64,000 nucleotides of DNA, taken from the IMG/VR virus record IMGVR_UViG_3300028840_006004, positions 28,627-92,626 of that record; one strand, written 5' to 3'. Both the position numbers and the translations under genes were made by a program. The notes beneath the pieces were generated by a model, which did no database searches, was not told the DNA's origin, and saw only the letters and a list, made by a program, of their open reading frames with translations. Shown here one piece after another: positions 20,438 to 29,765 of this stretch (within the stretch, counting starts at the first letter, position 1; each line of letters starts with the position of its first letter). The DNA is from a virus.

Positions 20438-20816
20438 ACCATTCTCCTCGATAATCGGATTGATCTGCCCTCTTTTTAACTGGGTCAGCGATATTAAATG
20501 TTTCTTTCCAAGCTTTCACATAATTCCCATCTTCAACATACGCATCAGTGGTGATCTTTTGATTCCATGCTGGATGTGTATAATCATTGTTGTATATTTC
20601 TGCTTCAGCATCACTGAGCTCTGCAATATAAGTTCCAGGAATGGTATAAATCACACCATCTACCTGTAATCTGAATTTCCATTTTATCTTATCTGCACAA
20701 TCAGTACACGGATCCGTATCAACGAACTCGTATTTATCCAAGTATTCCCAAATAGAATTTCTCAGGAATGTTACCTGGCGGTCGATCGTGTAGTTTTCAT
20801 GGAATTTAATCTGCAT
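20391..20816 (-). CDS. Structural/connector protein of unknown function, 141 aa
   Basis: I chose the Met at 20816 (MQIKFHENYTIDRQ) rather than the one at 20864 because it leaves only an 11-base overlap with the upstream gene. It contains a CxxC pair (DPCTDCADKIKWKF) and a beta-rich middle (VDGVIYTIPGTYIAEL). The family is not recognised. Its position in the head-tail joining cluster suggests a virion component. Confidence 0.6.
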   Translation of the reverse strand: MQIKFHENYTIDRQVTFLRNSIWEYLDKYEFVDTDPCTDCADKIKWKFRLQVDGVIYTIPGTYIAELSDAEAEIYNNDYTHPAWNQKITTDAYVEDGNYVKAWKETFNIADPVKKRADQSDYRGEWYETKRRIDKRYGGSS

Positions 20817-21483
20817 CTCTTTCTTTTTGTTTTGGTGGTTGAGCCAAAACTCTTTGCGCATCACTGATCAGGTCAGGAGGAAATCCCAACGCTTGACCAA
20901 TATGTTGTACAGTTAATATTTCCAGGTTCCTTTCGGAAGGTGTAGGGAATTCATCATCAGCACTCCAGCTACTCACCTGCCGTGGATCTCTCCATAACCC
21001 ATTTACGTTAACATATTTTTGTCCTGCAATATCAGATTTTCTGAATAGCAGGTATTCTCTTGAAAAAGCAAAGGAAGGTTTCGGAAGATCTAAGTACCCG
21101 GTAGGGCCTCTCAGGAGGCTTTTAAGCGACTTTTCTACAAAGAGGACCGAGTAATCAACATTGGAAACGAAATCAATCGCTTTACCCTTTAATCCGCTGA
21201 TCAACGGCTTTAAGTCTGCATAACAGAACAGGGTGTGATTGTTGATTGAGATACCTTCGATCTCGAATGACTGATTGAATGATTTAATTTCGAGTTTCTC
21301 ATCCAGCATATACAAAGTCTGATCAAGCCGGCGTTCATCGTTTGCCTTCCTGATCAGTGTCATATTCTGAGTGATGAGTTGATCCTCTATCCAAAGATTT
21401 GTAATAGGAAAATCGTCTGTATGATTGAAACTTGATACTGCTTCAAGTACACTATAAGTTAACTCTTTCAATGATTTTGACAT
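20806..21483 (-). CDS. Structural protein of unknown function, 225 aa
   Basis: A mixed alpha/beta protein with no signal peptide or enzyme motif, ending in a charged tail (PPKQKERDAD). It is the first gene after the terminator at 21.5 kb, so it may be read at a lower level than the capsid genes or from its own start. Order suggests a ring or adaptor protein; the sequence alone does not show it. Confidence 0.6.
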   Translation of the reverse strand: MSKSLKELTYSVLEAVSSFNHTDDFPITNLWIEDQLITQNMTLIRKANDERRLDQTLYMLDEKLEIKSFNQSFEIEGISINNHTLFCYADLKPLISGLKGKAIDFVSNVDYSVLFVEKSLKSLLRGPTGYLDLPKPSFAFSREYLLFRKSDIAGQKYVNVNGLWRDPRQVSSWSADDEFPTPSERNLEILTVQHIGQALGFPPDLISDAQRVLAQPPKQKERDAD

Positions 21484-21496
21484 AGCTGCAGATTTG

Positions 21497-21530
21497 AAAA
21501 AAGGGTGGGCGAAATATTCCGTCCACCCTT
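21497..21530 (-). terminator. Rho-independent terminator after the 450-aa gene
   Basis: On the minus strand AAGGGTGG (21523-21530) pairs with CCACCCTT (21501-21508), with a further CG/CG pair inside, and is followed by a U-run (complement of the A-run 21497-21502). It lies between the 450-aa and 225-aa genes and would limit read-through from the capsid genes into the connector genes. Confidence 0.8.
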
Positions 21531-21553
21531 AAATTACGAAATTAAACTATCGT

Positions 21554-22906
21554 TTATACGGCTGCAGCCCAGGCATCAAATAATGTCTTCAGGTCAGCAA
21601 CACAACCGGCGACACCAGTGGTGGCACCGTTGTCAGCAACATATAGAACGAGCCCGTTAAGGTAATCGTTTCCATGTGAAGCTCCGTGCATATTCCCGAC
21701 TGATTGCGTGGTCTTCAGAATAAACTTAGACCAGTTGTACACATTAGCCGGTTTCTCCTTAGCCCAGTGATTACTCAGCGGAACATCGTGTCCCATGTGA
21801 GTGAATTCACGATACACATCTTTCCATGGCATTAATTCAAATGCTCCCTGGACTTCAATGGTGGCTACACCATCAACTTCCTGTAATTGGAAAGTGGTTT
21901 CATCCTGGTACTCATCCTTGGTTACTAAATGGATGCTATGCTCAACCAGAGTTTCAGCTCCGGGAACGTGAACGATAAATCCGTAACCAGGATTAGTAAT
22001 ACCGGCAGCGCGGTTGACTACTGTTTCTGGCTCTGCAGCAACAGTAACGGTAGCGCCAGCGGCATTTGTCCATGGCTGACTTACAGTAAGCACGGTATTC
22101 ACGGCTCCAACCTCAATTTTGGTAATAACCTGAGAAGCTGGAGTAGCTACACCAATGGTCAATTCCTGTCCAACATACAATGACGCGGCAAACGCATTGG
22201 TCATTGTTAAGGTATTATCACCAATAACTGTATTACCTACAGTAGCAACACCAGCTTTTACGAGCGGGCTGTCAATGTAAGCAGCGGCAGCGGCAAGGGT
22301 AACTCCATAAAGACCTGCAGCTGGAATATCAAATGTACCGGCAGCTACAGTACCGCTGAACTCCATTCTCACGGTAGGCTCAACGATCGCCTCAACATTT
22401 CCTTGCATGTGACCGTTGTAACGGCCAGCGTCATCAGTGATTTGCTGTGAGATGTCCTCGTAGGCTCTCATTACATCAAGATCGGAAATATATCCGCCTG
22501 ATAATGGATCAAGTGCTTTAAATTTATGAGAATAAGTACGGAGCTGACCATACAGATTATCATTCATAACACCAGGTTTGCGGTTAATTGCTTTCACAAT
22601 AAAACCAAGTTCGTGATCGCATTCGTCACATGGACCACGATCATCAAGAACAGCTTTTATCATTCTTGCGATTGAATCTTCGTGATCTACCTGAACTACG
22701 GTAGCTCCGCGAGCTGCTCCGCCAGGGATATAATCGCCCGAACCCTCAATAAAGAGAACGCTTGCGGCTACAACGCCTGGATTAATACCGGCATCAACAA
22801 CGAGCCTGAACTCCTGTGGTGCCACTCCTGGGTTTGCAATGATCCCAAAAGAATTCCTGAATTGTTTGTTTTCAGGATAAGTTAAATTTCCTCCGTATCC
22901 TTTCAT
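21554..22906 (-). CDS. Abundant structural protein candidate (decoration or tail), 450 aa
   Basis: The N-terminal half has GDYIPGGAARGATVVQVDHE and a Cys cluster, CDECDHELGF. Residues about 190-310 form an Ala/Thr/Val-rich beta region that looks like an inserted Ig-like domain; the C-terminal part is Trp- and His-rich. The gene has its own 86-base leader with an A-rich stretch before the ATG, and is followed by a strong terminator. Together these suggest high, separately tuned expression, as for a capsid decoration or other major virion protein. I do not recognise the family. Confidence 0.65.
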   Translation of the reverse strand: MKGYGGNLTYPENKQFRNSFGIIANPGVAPQEFRLVVDAGINPGVVAASVLFIEGSGDYIPGGAARGATVVQVDHEDSIARMIKAVLDDRGPCDECDHELGFIVKAINRKPGVMNDNLYGQLRTYSHKFKALDPLSGGYISDLDVMRAYEDISQQITDDAGRYNGHMQGNVEAIVEPTVRMEFSGTVAAGTFDIPAAGLYGVTLAAAAAYIDSPLVKAGVATVGNTVIGDNTLTMTNAFAASLYVGQELTIGVATPASQVITKIEVGAVNTVLTVSQPWTNAAGATVTVAAEPETVVNRAAGITNPGYGFIVHVPGAETLVEHSIHLVTKDEYQDETTFQLQEVDGVATIEVQGAFELMPWKDVYREFTHMGHDVPLSNHWAKEKPANVYNWSKFILKTTQSVGNMHGASHGNDYLNGLVLYVADNGATTGVAGCVADLKTLFDAWAAAV

Positions 22907-22992
22907 TTTTTCTTTTTTTAAGGATAAATAAATCTATTTAGTTACCGTTGCGTTTATAAAAACGTCTTCCATCTGGGCACTAACTGTCTGTA

Positions 22993-23721
22993 TTATTTAG
23001 GTATCGAACCCTTGACTGGTATTGCAGTCTGTAAACGAGGATTCTCGACCACTTCAAGATATTGCACTACTGCAAGATCAACTATTTCTTTATTTTGTGC
23101 GGGTTTAAAACTTCCTGCTTCATCTACTCCGTCACCGTATTTGATCTCATCGGGATAACTGTAATATTCGAGTATCAATCGGTTGAACTCCTTTTCCTTT
23201 GATATCCCATATATATAACCTCCACGATTCTCGAAATACATCCAGGTTTCATCATCTGGCTGACGATAAGGATTGTCCTTCCGGACAACCCTGTTATCAG
23301 CTCTAAGAATCTTTCCTGGTACCTGATAATTCAAAGAAATAACAACGCTATTAGGGACTCCCCTAATATCATCGTCACCATCATCAACAGCATCACTGTT
23401 AATGTTGCCAAACTCCGCTGATAAGCCATGCATATAAGCAGGATGATCTTCTGAACTGTAAGGTATTTGAAAAATATTCGAGATATTGTTGAAAGCTTTT
23501 ATATATGGATACTGGCGACCATCGGTGAGGACTTTGATAGCCTCCAGGTCGTCAATACGCTTCTGAGTAAATTCATTTTCTGGCAATTTTGTTTTTATCC
23601 AATCAATTACGACAGGATTAATAAAATCAGTCCACCTCTGAGGTGTAATGACTATCGTTCTCGTTTTCCTGATTTCTTGCAGGAAATACTTGAACATTTT
23701 TTCGCCAGTGTCCAGTATCAT
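22993..23721 (-). CDS. Structural/connector protein, 242 aa
   Basis: The N-terminus is helical (MFKYFLQEIRKTRTIVITPQ), followed by a beta-rich part with GVPNSVVISLNYQVPG and YGISKEKEFNRLILEYYSYP. It starts one base after the 282-aa gene ends. The pattern of a helical start and a beta body, one gene beyond the capsid gene, fits a head-completion or ring protein. No motif settles this. Confidence 0.6.
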   Translation of the reverse strand: MILDTGEKMFKYFLQEIRKTRTIVITPQRWTDFINPVVIDWIKTKLPENEFTQKRIDDLEAIKVLTDGRQYPYIKAFNNISNIFQIPYSSEDHPAYMHGLSAEFGNINSDAVDDGDDDIRGVPNSVVISLNYQVPGKILRADNRVVRKDNPYRQPDDETWMYFENRGGYIYGISKEKEFNRLILEYYSYPDEIKYGDGVDEAGSFKPAQNKEIVDLAVVQYLEVVENPRLQTAIPVKGSIPK

Positions 23722-23722
23722 T

Positions 23723-24571
23723 TTAAGCCTCTATTTTTGCTTTCATTTCTTCCAATAAACGTCCCCATTTTGACACACTCGAATCATTATCTCTCTTGGC
23801 AATGAAGCGAAGGAATTCAGTTGAATCAGAGCAAATGAATTTCTGACCATCATAATATCCGTCAGGACGGCGGGCAAGGATCTTTTTCTCTACCAATTGG
23901 GAGAAGAAAATAAGATCTTTACCTTGTTCTGAGAATATTCTTACGATCGAAGCAGGATCCCGCTCGGCTTGTTTGAGCAGAACCTCTTTGAGCCTGTTTG
24001 AATTCATTGGCCTCCAGTCAACATGGAAACCCTGTACTGAAAGGTTTAAAGCCATTACAAGTTCTGAGTACTCACTAACATTAGCCTCCTCGTGAATCTT
24101 CTTCTGAGCCGCGTAGACTTCATCGGCCTGTGAAACAAAGAGCTTGGCAGCCTCTTCTTTATCATCGAGATAAAACTTGTGCGTTGACTGTGCTTTAGCT
24201 TCAGTCGGCGCAACCAGGCTTGTCTGCTCAATAATAAATTGTGCCTCCCAATAATCTTTGGGATTCACCGGTATACCCTTGTCGTCTAACCGACAATCGT
24301 ATGGCTTGTTATGAATAATCAGAACAGTAGTATGCTGATCTATCCTGGGCGAGAATTTAGCCTTTCTTGCTTTAGGAGCGACTTCAATCTCTCCGATGAT
24401 CTCTTCTTGAGTCAGAAAACCTGTTCTATCCGGATCTGATGGATCAGCATGCTGTCCTGTAACGTAAATGTTCAACTTTGTGTCTAACGGTGCTACTGCA
24501 GGATAGGGTGTTGAACGATACTTCCTATCGTGTGCAATGAAGCGTACAATCTTTCCGTCTAATTTTCTCAT
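23723..24571 (-). CDS. Head-associated protein of unknown function, 282 aa
   Basis: The first half is beta-rich (VRFIAHDRKYRSTPYP, TTVLIIHNKPYDCR); the second half is helical and charged, ending in WGRLLEEMKAKIEA. It directly follows the major capsid gene after a 42-base A/T-rich leader. No known domain was seen. Location suggests a minor head or head-completion protein. Confidence 0.6.
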   Translation of the reverse strand: MRKLDGKIVRFIAHDRKYRSTPYPAVAPLDTKLNIYVTGQHADPSDPDRTGFLTQEEIIGEIEVAPKARKAKFSPRIDQHTTVLIIHNKPYDCRLDDKGIPVNPKDYWEAQFIIEQTSLVAPTEAKAQSTHKFYLDDKEEAAKLFVSQADEVYAAQKKIHEEANVSEYSELVMALNLSVQGFHVDWRPMNSNRLKEVLLKQAERDPASIVRIFSEQGKDLIFFSQLVEKKILARRPDGYYDGQKFICSDSTEFLRFIAKRDNDSSVSKWGRLLEEMKAKIEA

Positions 24572-24613
24572 TTTTTCTCTGTTAATCTAAGTTATAATTA
24601 AAATAATCAACTA

Positions 24614-26086
24614 CTATGAGTTGTAAGGTCTGAATATACGATAAATTTTGTGACGTGAAATAATACCTGACTGTACAAGTACATGTTTTGAGGTACCATC
24701 AACTGAAGAAGCCATTTCACCACCTTTGTCAATACCGCTCACGGTACCAGACTTAGCTGGACGAAGCTGGATCAATTCCAGTCCTTTGTCACCTGTTTCA
24801 GTCATTCCCATAGGAACAACGAAACCGTCCCATGAACCTTTGGTAGATCCATCAGACAAATATTTGTTTGGACGCTCAATTGAGTCGAACCAGCGAATGC
24901 GTTTTGGAATGATGCGAACATCACCATACTGATAGTATGCGTAGTCCATATTAACGCCTTTGTCAGAACCGTCACCAACAACATTGTTATTCTGTGTGAC
25001 AAAACCTTTGTCGGCCATATAATCAGCAAATCCCTGGATCAGCTCCCATCCACCTGCAAGCAGGACTTCTTTATGCCCGTCTTTACCGGCACGAATGTCG
25101 ATATCACGTAGCAATCCATGGAGGAATTTCTGTGTCCAGCCATTCATCGGTTTGTCATAAGCACCTTCACCTTGGTACAACAGTCCGTCACCACCCATGA
25201 TCTCACGACCACGTTTGTCTTTCAGGATTGTTTCACCGTCAACTGTTACAGTTGAACGACCAAAGATCATTTGGTACTCGTGATACGCTGCAATGCGTTT
25301 CCACATTGTTTTCTCAGCATAATCGATGTAACCGGTAACATTTTGACCTTTCGCATTCTGGAAAGCATACCAGGAAGCATCAGCACCCATAGCAGCTGCG
25401 GTACCTGAATAGCTCATCTTAACCCTTTGCAGAGTCATGTAAGCGTGTCCCCAACCATCATAAGTATACTTCTCGTGGCCTGTTTCTGAAAAGTCGTGCT
25501 CATACATGGTCATACCAACACCTGTTTCATTTCCTTCTTCGAAGAGAGCAGTATTAAATGAATCGGATTTTTCGTTGGTGACAAGCTTGATAGCATAGAT
25601 CCATGCACCATTGACCTCAATCGGTTCTTCATGGTCATAAATGAATCCTTTGGTTTCGTTATCATTGAACTCAAGAACTTCATTTGGGCGAGCCCAGTTC
25701 GAGTCAAGAGCAATATAAACAACGGATTGGTATTTACCTGGCTCAGTTGTATAAGCTGGGCAATAATATGTGGCTGATGCAGCTCCACCAACTACTGTCA
25801 TGTCGGCTGCGATCAGACGAGGTTTACGAACATCACTGTTCTTGATTGGATACATTACATGGTTACTCTTAACCACGCGATATGCGCTTGTGTTCATTCC
25901 GTCCACAAGACCTTTCGATGTCAGCCCTTTGGCTGCAAGCAGCGCTGATAAAGGAGCTTCTTCATCTGCAAAAACCTGCCACACACGAGGGAGTACATCA
26001 GGATTGTTAACCGCGGCACGAATCAGGGAATACGAACTTATACTCTCACCTGCAACGTCTAACGGTTGACCTGGTAATAATCTCAT
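24614..26086 (-). CDS. Major capsid protein (HK97-fold candidate), 490 aa
   Basis: Length and position (portal, scaffold, then this gene) are those of the major capsid protein. The product has a helical N-terminal region (YSLIRAAVNNPDVLPRVWQV) and a mixed body with Gly/Tyr/Trp-rich strands and a long central helix region (WKRIAAYHEYQMIFGR). About 490 residues is also typical of crAss-like capsid proteins. I infer the HK97 fold; there is no short diagnostic motif. The A-rich run before the ATG is typical of Bacteroidota start sites. Confidence 0.75.
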   Translation of the reverse strand: MRLLPGQPLDVAGESISSYSLIRAAVNNPDVLPRVWQVFADEEAPLSALLAAKGLTSKGLVDGMNTSAYRVVKSNHVMYPIKNSDVRKPRLIAADMTVVGGAASATYYCPAYTTEPGKYQSVVYIALDSNWARPNEVLEFNDNETKGFIYDHEEPIEVNGAWIYAIKLVTNEKSDSFNTALFEEGNETGVGMTMYEHDFSETGHEKYTYDGWGHAYMTLQRVKMSYSGTAAAMGADASWYAFQNAKGQNVTGYIDYAEKTMWKRIAAYHEYQMIFGRSTVTVDGETILKDKRGREIMGGDGLLYQGEGAYDKPMNGWTQKFLHGLLRDIDIRAGKDGHKEVLLAGGWELIQGFADYMADKGFVTQNNNVVGDGSDKGVNMDYAYYQYGDVRIIPKRIRWFDSIERPNKYLSDGSTKGSWDGFVVPMGMTETGDKGLELIQLRPAKSGTVSGIDKGGEMASSVDGTSKHVLVQSGIISRHKIYRIFRPYNS

Positions 26087-26109
26087 TTTTTTAAGATTTA
26101 AAAATTAAA

Positions 26110-27141
26110 TTAAGCAAAATCCTCCGGCTTCGGAACTGCAACTGTATGCAGCGAGCCATCTTGTTTTCTTGGAGCAAGTCTGGTTTTGTCTAATAATTCT
26201 TGCTTATACTCTTCTTTGAAGTTGCTGAGAAAATTCTTCAGCCCTCCCTCACTCTGTTTCAATTTATGATAAATGAAAAGAGTGTCATATAAGACTTCAT
26301 CATCACTGAATAATTCGCGTGTCCTGGAGTAACCTGTTTCAGGATTAATCTCAACAGCATCAGTGAAAATTTGTTTGAACGCTTCCTGTTCCTGTGGCGT
26401 GTGTGGAATTCCTCCGATATCCGTAGCGGAAGCTTTTTTTGCGAACAGCGCATCGACTGTCTGTTTCACCGTAGTAGCATTTGCTTTCTCAGCTTCAACC
26501 CGGATATTCTCCGATAACTTTGCCTGGTGCTTTTCGTTTTCCAGGTCAATGTTTTGATATAACTGATTTTTACGCTCATTGGCTTTCGTATCCCTGTCAA
26601 TGGGGTTCATATTGTCTACATAGGATTCAACATCTTCCCTGGTCCATCCATTAGGATTTTCCTCTGTTTTTCCATTTTCTTGAATCAAACTCTGAATGAG
26701 AAAATCTCTGCTCGGCATTGCTTTTACCGTTTCGGCAAGCATTTGCTGACGGATAAACTCTTCAGAATTTAAGCCTTGTTCTTTTGCCTTGTTATAAGAC
26801 TGAACAAATGGATCATCAGTTGAAGATGTTACCCCGCTGGTAACATTCTGTTTAAAAAAATCATACTGCTCCTGAGGTGACATTGTTGAAAAGTTTTCAG
26901 GGAGAGTAAACTCTTTCCCATTAATTTTCATGTCATTCAAAAACGCAGTATTAAAGTCTGCAGCCGGTGTTGGATCCGCTGGCGGGTCTTTTGGCGGGTC
27001 TGCGGGTGGAGTTGCCGGTGGATTAGCTGGTGGGCTTGCCGGCGATGTTGGATTAGGATCTGGTGTCGGCGGATTTGCCGGGCCTGGAGGCTGTGGTCCG
27101 TTAATGGACTCCTCAATAGAAATAAATTTACTTCCTTCCAT
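26110..27141 (-). CDS. Scaffolding-type protein with Pro-rich N-terminus, 343 aa
   Basis: Residues 15-60 are an unusual run of Pro, Ala and Asp (for example PPANPPATPPADPP), followed by a helical, Gln/Glu/Lys-rich body and a charged C-terminal helix (LKNFLSNFKEEYKQELLDK). A gene of this size and helical composition between portal and major capsid is normally the scaffold. No protease triad was seen, so head maturation proteolysis would have to come from elsewhere, possibly the zincin in the giant protein (speculative). Confidence 0.7.
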   Translation of the reverse strand: MEGSKFISIEESINGPQPPGPANPPTPDPNPTSPASPPANPPATPPADPPKDPPADPTPAADFNTAFLNDMKINGKEFTLPENFSTMSPQEQYDFFKQNVTSGVTSSTDDPFVQSYNKAKEQGLNSEEFIRQQMLAETVKAMPSRDFLIQSLIQENGKTEENPNGWTREDVESYVDNMNPIDRDTKANERKNQLYQNIDLENEKHQAKLSENIRVEAEKANATTVKQTVDALFAKKASATDIGGIPHTPQEQEAFKQIFTDAVEINPETGYSRTRELFSDDEVLYDTLFIYHKLKQSEGGLKNFLSNFKEEYKQELLDKTRLAPRKQDGSLHTVAVPKPEDFA

Positions 27142-27197
27142 GGTACAAAATTAATTTAAAATTTAAAAAATATCAATAAGTGTCATAATTTATAATT

Positions 27198-29750
27198 TTA
27201 ACCAACCTGAATGCCTCTCGACACTCCAGTTGTTTTTAACAATGCTTCTAATTGTAATTCGGAAGTTTTCAAGATCTCATCTGCCCTGTTTGCTCTTTCA
27301 ACTTCTGACTGCTTACGATCTTCAGCCATTATATCGCTCGCGTCTTTATTTGCTTTTAGTGCAGTATCGCTCGCATCCTTCTGGATTTTTGCATCTGTTT
27401 CTCTCTCCTTGATATCGAGTTCGCGGTTCTTCAGATATTCATCGATTTTTATCTTGGCTTCCTGCAGTTTGGTTTCCATTGCTTTCATCTGAGCCTCGAA
27501 CTGTTGTTCCATTGCAGTTTGCTTTTCTTTTGCTTTCGCCTCAGCCTCGATTGTGCCAAGCGCATTCAATCTTGCGATTTCCTGCTGTTTCTCTGTCTGC
27601 AACTCAACCAGGTGCTCCATTTCTTTAATAGAATCAATGGAAAATATATTGAATAGAAATTCAAATGGAAGATTTCCGTTTGCAGTCATTTGAGCTGACA
27701 TGCGTTTAAGTTCATCAAGGTCCATATCCTGTTTTGATGAATTCAAAAGCTTCATTCGGAATTTTCTGTCAGGCATATCCCAGGGAATCCTGATTAGTTC
27801 AGTTTCTTCATCGGATACATCAACAACCTGGTTTGGCTTATATCCATACTGCATGGCCAGATTAAGTAACGCTTCTTGTGCCTTGATCTCAATCTGGTCA
27901 TGTTCAGCATAGAGGATCTCTGTAACCAACGCAGCCTGACGGTTGCTTTGATCAAAAGTTCCAACTTGGTCTGTTGCTTGCACTTCTCCTTGCCGTTGAC
28001 GTGGCACACCCATTATAGTACCAATTTGGTATTCGATGCCCTGCAAGATTGCCTCGAAATACTGAATTGAATTGGTTAGCGTCTGATCTACACGGCTGAA
28101 TTGATTATATGAAAGATTTTTCCTTGCTCCTGTTTTTGTTAAAGTCTGAATTAGGTAACGGCCAAGCTTCATGTGATAAAACCATTCTTCTTTAGTCATA
28201 CCATCAGGTTTCTGGCTGAGGTCAAAGACAACACCAGAAGCACCTGCGAGAGCGAATGTCAGTTCCCTATGGTATGTTACTATCCAGTACTGTTTTTGCA
28301 GTTCTGTCGTGGCCCATATAATTGAATAAGGAAACTCACCGATACCATTATATGTTCTGCCGACTATCGGCAATGGAGTGTAGTGGTAATTGTCGTGAGG
28401 ATGTGGCTGAACCATATCCTCTCCTTCTAAAAGAAGAACATTTCCAATATTTACTCCCCAGTATCGTTTATCAAAATACCTGGTTTCCTTAGTTTGTCCT
28501 TTGGATGAGTTATAGGTTTTTACTTCATCTTTTTTTCTTTCGATGCCTGTCTTTTTATCCCGGTAAATATTTTCTTTCTGATCAAATTCGTTTTCCTGGG
28601 TATCGATCAGATCCCTGTCGGTAACGAACATTGTAAGCTTTTGATCTTTGTTGTATTTATTTGGTGATTGAATTGCCTCGAGCTTTTGATCACATCTCCA
28701 CCATACCTGACGTACACGGATACCTTCTCCGGTAATATTGTATTTGCGGGACTGGTCATCTCTTTTGTTATCAAGAACAACAACCTGTCCAGGACCAGTA
28801 ACGAATGCTCCCTGCTGGGAACTTTCGATAAAGGATATTCCATCGAGCGTTTTCAATTGAGTTGCATCAAGATTCCAGTTGTTGCGGATCTGCTCTTTGG
28901 TCATGTGGGACTCAACCATAATCCAGGGAAGATCCTGTGTCCATTTGATTGATTCGATATTTGGATAATAAACACGATATGGGTTAACCGCAGCATATTC
29001 GAGCTCATCTAACCTGGCATTGTAATTCACATAATAATACTCCCTTCCAACAACAACCTTATTTCTCATATTCTCAAGGCTGACATCTTTGGCATCCATT
29101 TCCTCGCGTATTTTCACCAATAATTTATGAGCATATACCTCATATAAATCCTGATAATCGTCTTTTATCTTGTTTTGAAATTTATCATGCTCTTCTTTAG
29201 TCAACTCCATTGCCGTTGTCATATTATCAGTAACAAGTTGTATGTTGAACTTAATCTGAGGAAGAGCTTCGCGAATCATGGATTGCTGCTGTTGAATTTC
29301 TGCATTTTCAGCTGGCTCTTGAAGAACCTGCTCCATTTGAGCTACTTGTTGATTTAATTGCGTGATTTGAAATTCTATTGTGCGATATTTTTGGTTTAGA
29401 AGAGATGTGTACATCATCATCATTGCCTTGTAAAGCCGGCTGATCTTTTCGTTGATCCCATGCTTATCGATGATTCTTATACCGTATCGTGGATTTCGTA
29501 AGGATTGTTGTGATAGCAGGATATTTGCCTTAGATCGTTGTATTGGAATTCTGCGGATCTTTGCCGGTAATGAGAATTCACCGACCTGGGTAAGAAAAGT
29601 AAATTCCTGTTCATCACCCGTATTATTAAACATTTGCCAGCATTCATCATCCCGGGCCCTTAAATAACTATTGTCTACTCTTTCAGTAAGCTGTTTGACG
29701 ACTTTTTTCCTGCCGTCAGAGGTTTTGGATAATTTTTCAATATTGTCCAT
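27198..29750 (-). CDS. Portal protein, 850 aa
   Basis: A large protein immediately downstream of the terminase, with helical N-terminal and coiled-coil regions (residues about 105-200, Gln/Glu-rich), a central beta/alpha body with VRQVWWRCDQ and a long charged C-terminal coiled coil (residues about 720-840, Lys/Glu/Ala heptads). Portals form the dodecameric DNA channel at one capsid vertex and dock the terminase. Size matches the long portals of short-tailed and crAss-like phages. The call rests mainly on order and architecture. Confidence 0.8.
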   Translation of the reverse strand: MDNIEKLSKTSDGRKKVVKQLTERVDNSYLRARDDECWQMFNNTGDEQEFTFLTQVGEFSLPAKIRRIPIQRSKANILLSQQSLRNPRYGIRIIDKHGINEKISRLYKAMMMMYTSLLNQKYRTIEFQITQLNQQVAQMEQVLQEPAENAEIQQQQSMIREALPQIKFNIQLVTDNMTTAMELTKEEHDKFQNKIKDDYQDLYEVYAHKLLVKIREEMDAKDVSLENMRNKVVVGREYYYVNYNARLDELEYAAVNPYRVYYPNIESIKWTQDLPWIMVESHMTKEQIRNNWNLDATQLKTLDGISFIESSQQGAFVTGPGQVVVLDNKRDDQSRKYNITGEGIRVRQVWWRCDQKLEAIQSPNKYNKDQKLTMFVTDRDLIDTQENEFDQKENIYRDKKTGIERKKDEVKTYNSSKGQTKETRYFDKRYWGVNIGNVLLLEGEDMVQPHPHDNYHYTPLPIVGRTYNGIGEFPYSIIWATTELQKQYWIVTYHRELTFALAGASGVVFDLSQKPDGMTKEEWFYHMKLGRYLIQTLTKTGARKNLSYNQFSRVDQTLTNSIQYFEAILQGIEYQIGTIMGVPRQRQGEVQATDQVGTFDQSNRQAALVTEILYAEHDQIEIKAQEALLNLAMQYGYKPNQVVDVSDEETELIRIPWDMPDRKFRMKLLNSSKQDMDLDELKRMSAQMTANGNLPFEFLFNIFSIDSIKEMEHLVELQTEKQQEIARLNALGTIEAEAKAKEKQTAMEQQFEAQMKAMETKLQEAKIKIDEYLKNRELDIKERETDAKIQKDASDTALKANKDASDIMAEDRKQSEVERANRADEILKTSELQLEALLKTTGVSRGIQVG

Positions 29751-29765
29751 AACTCATTTCGAGAT

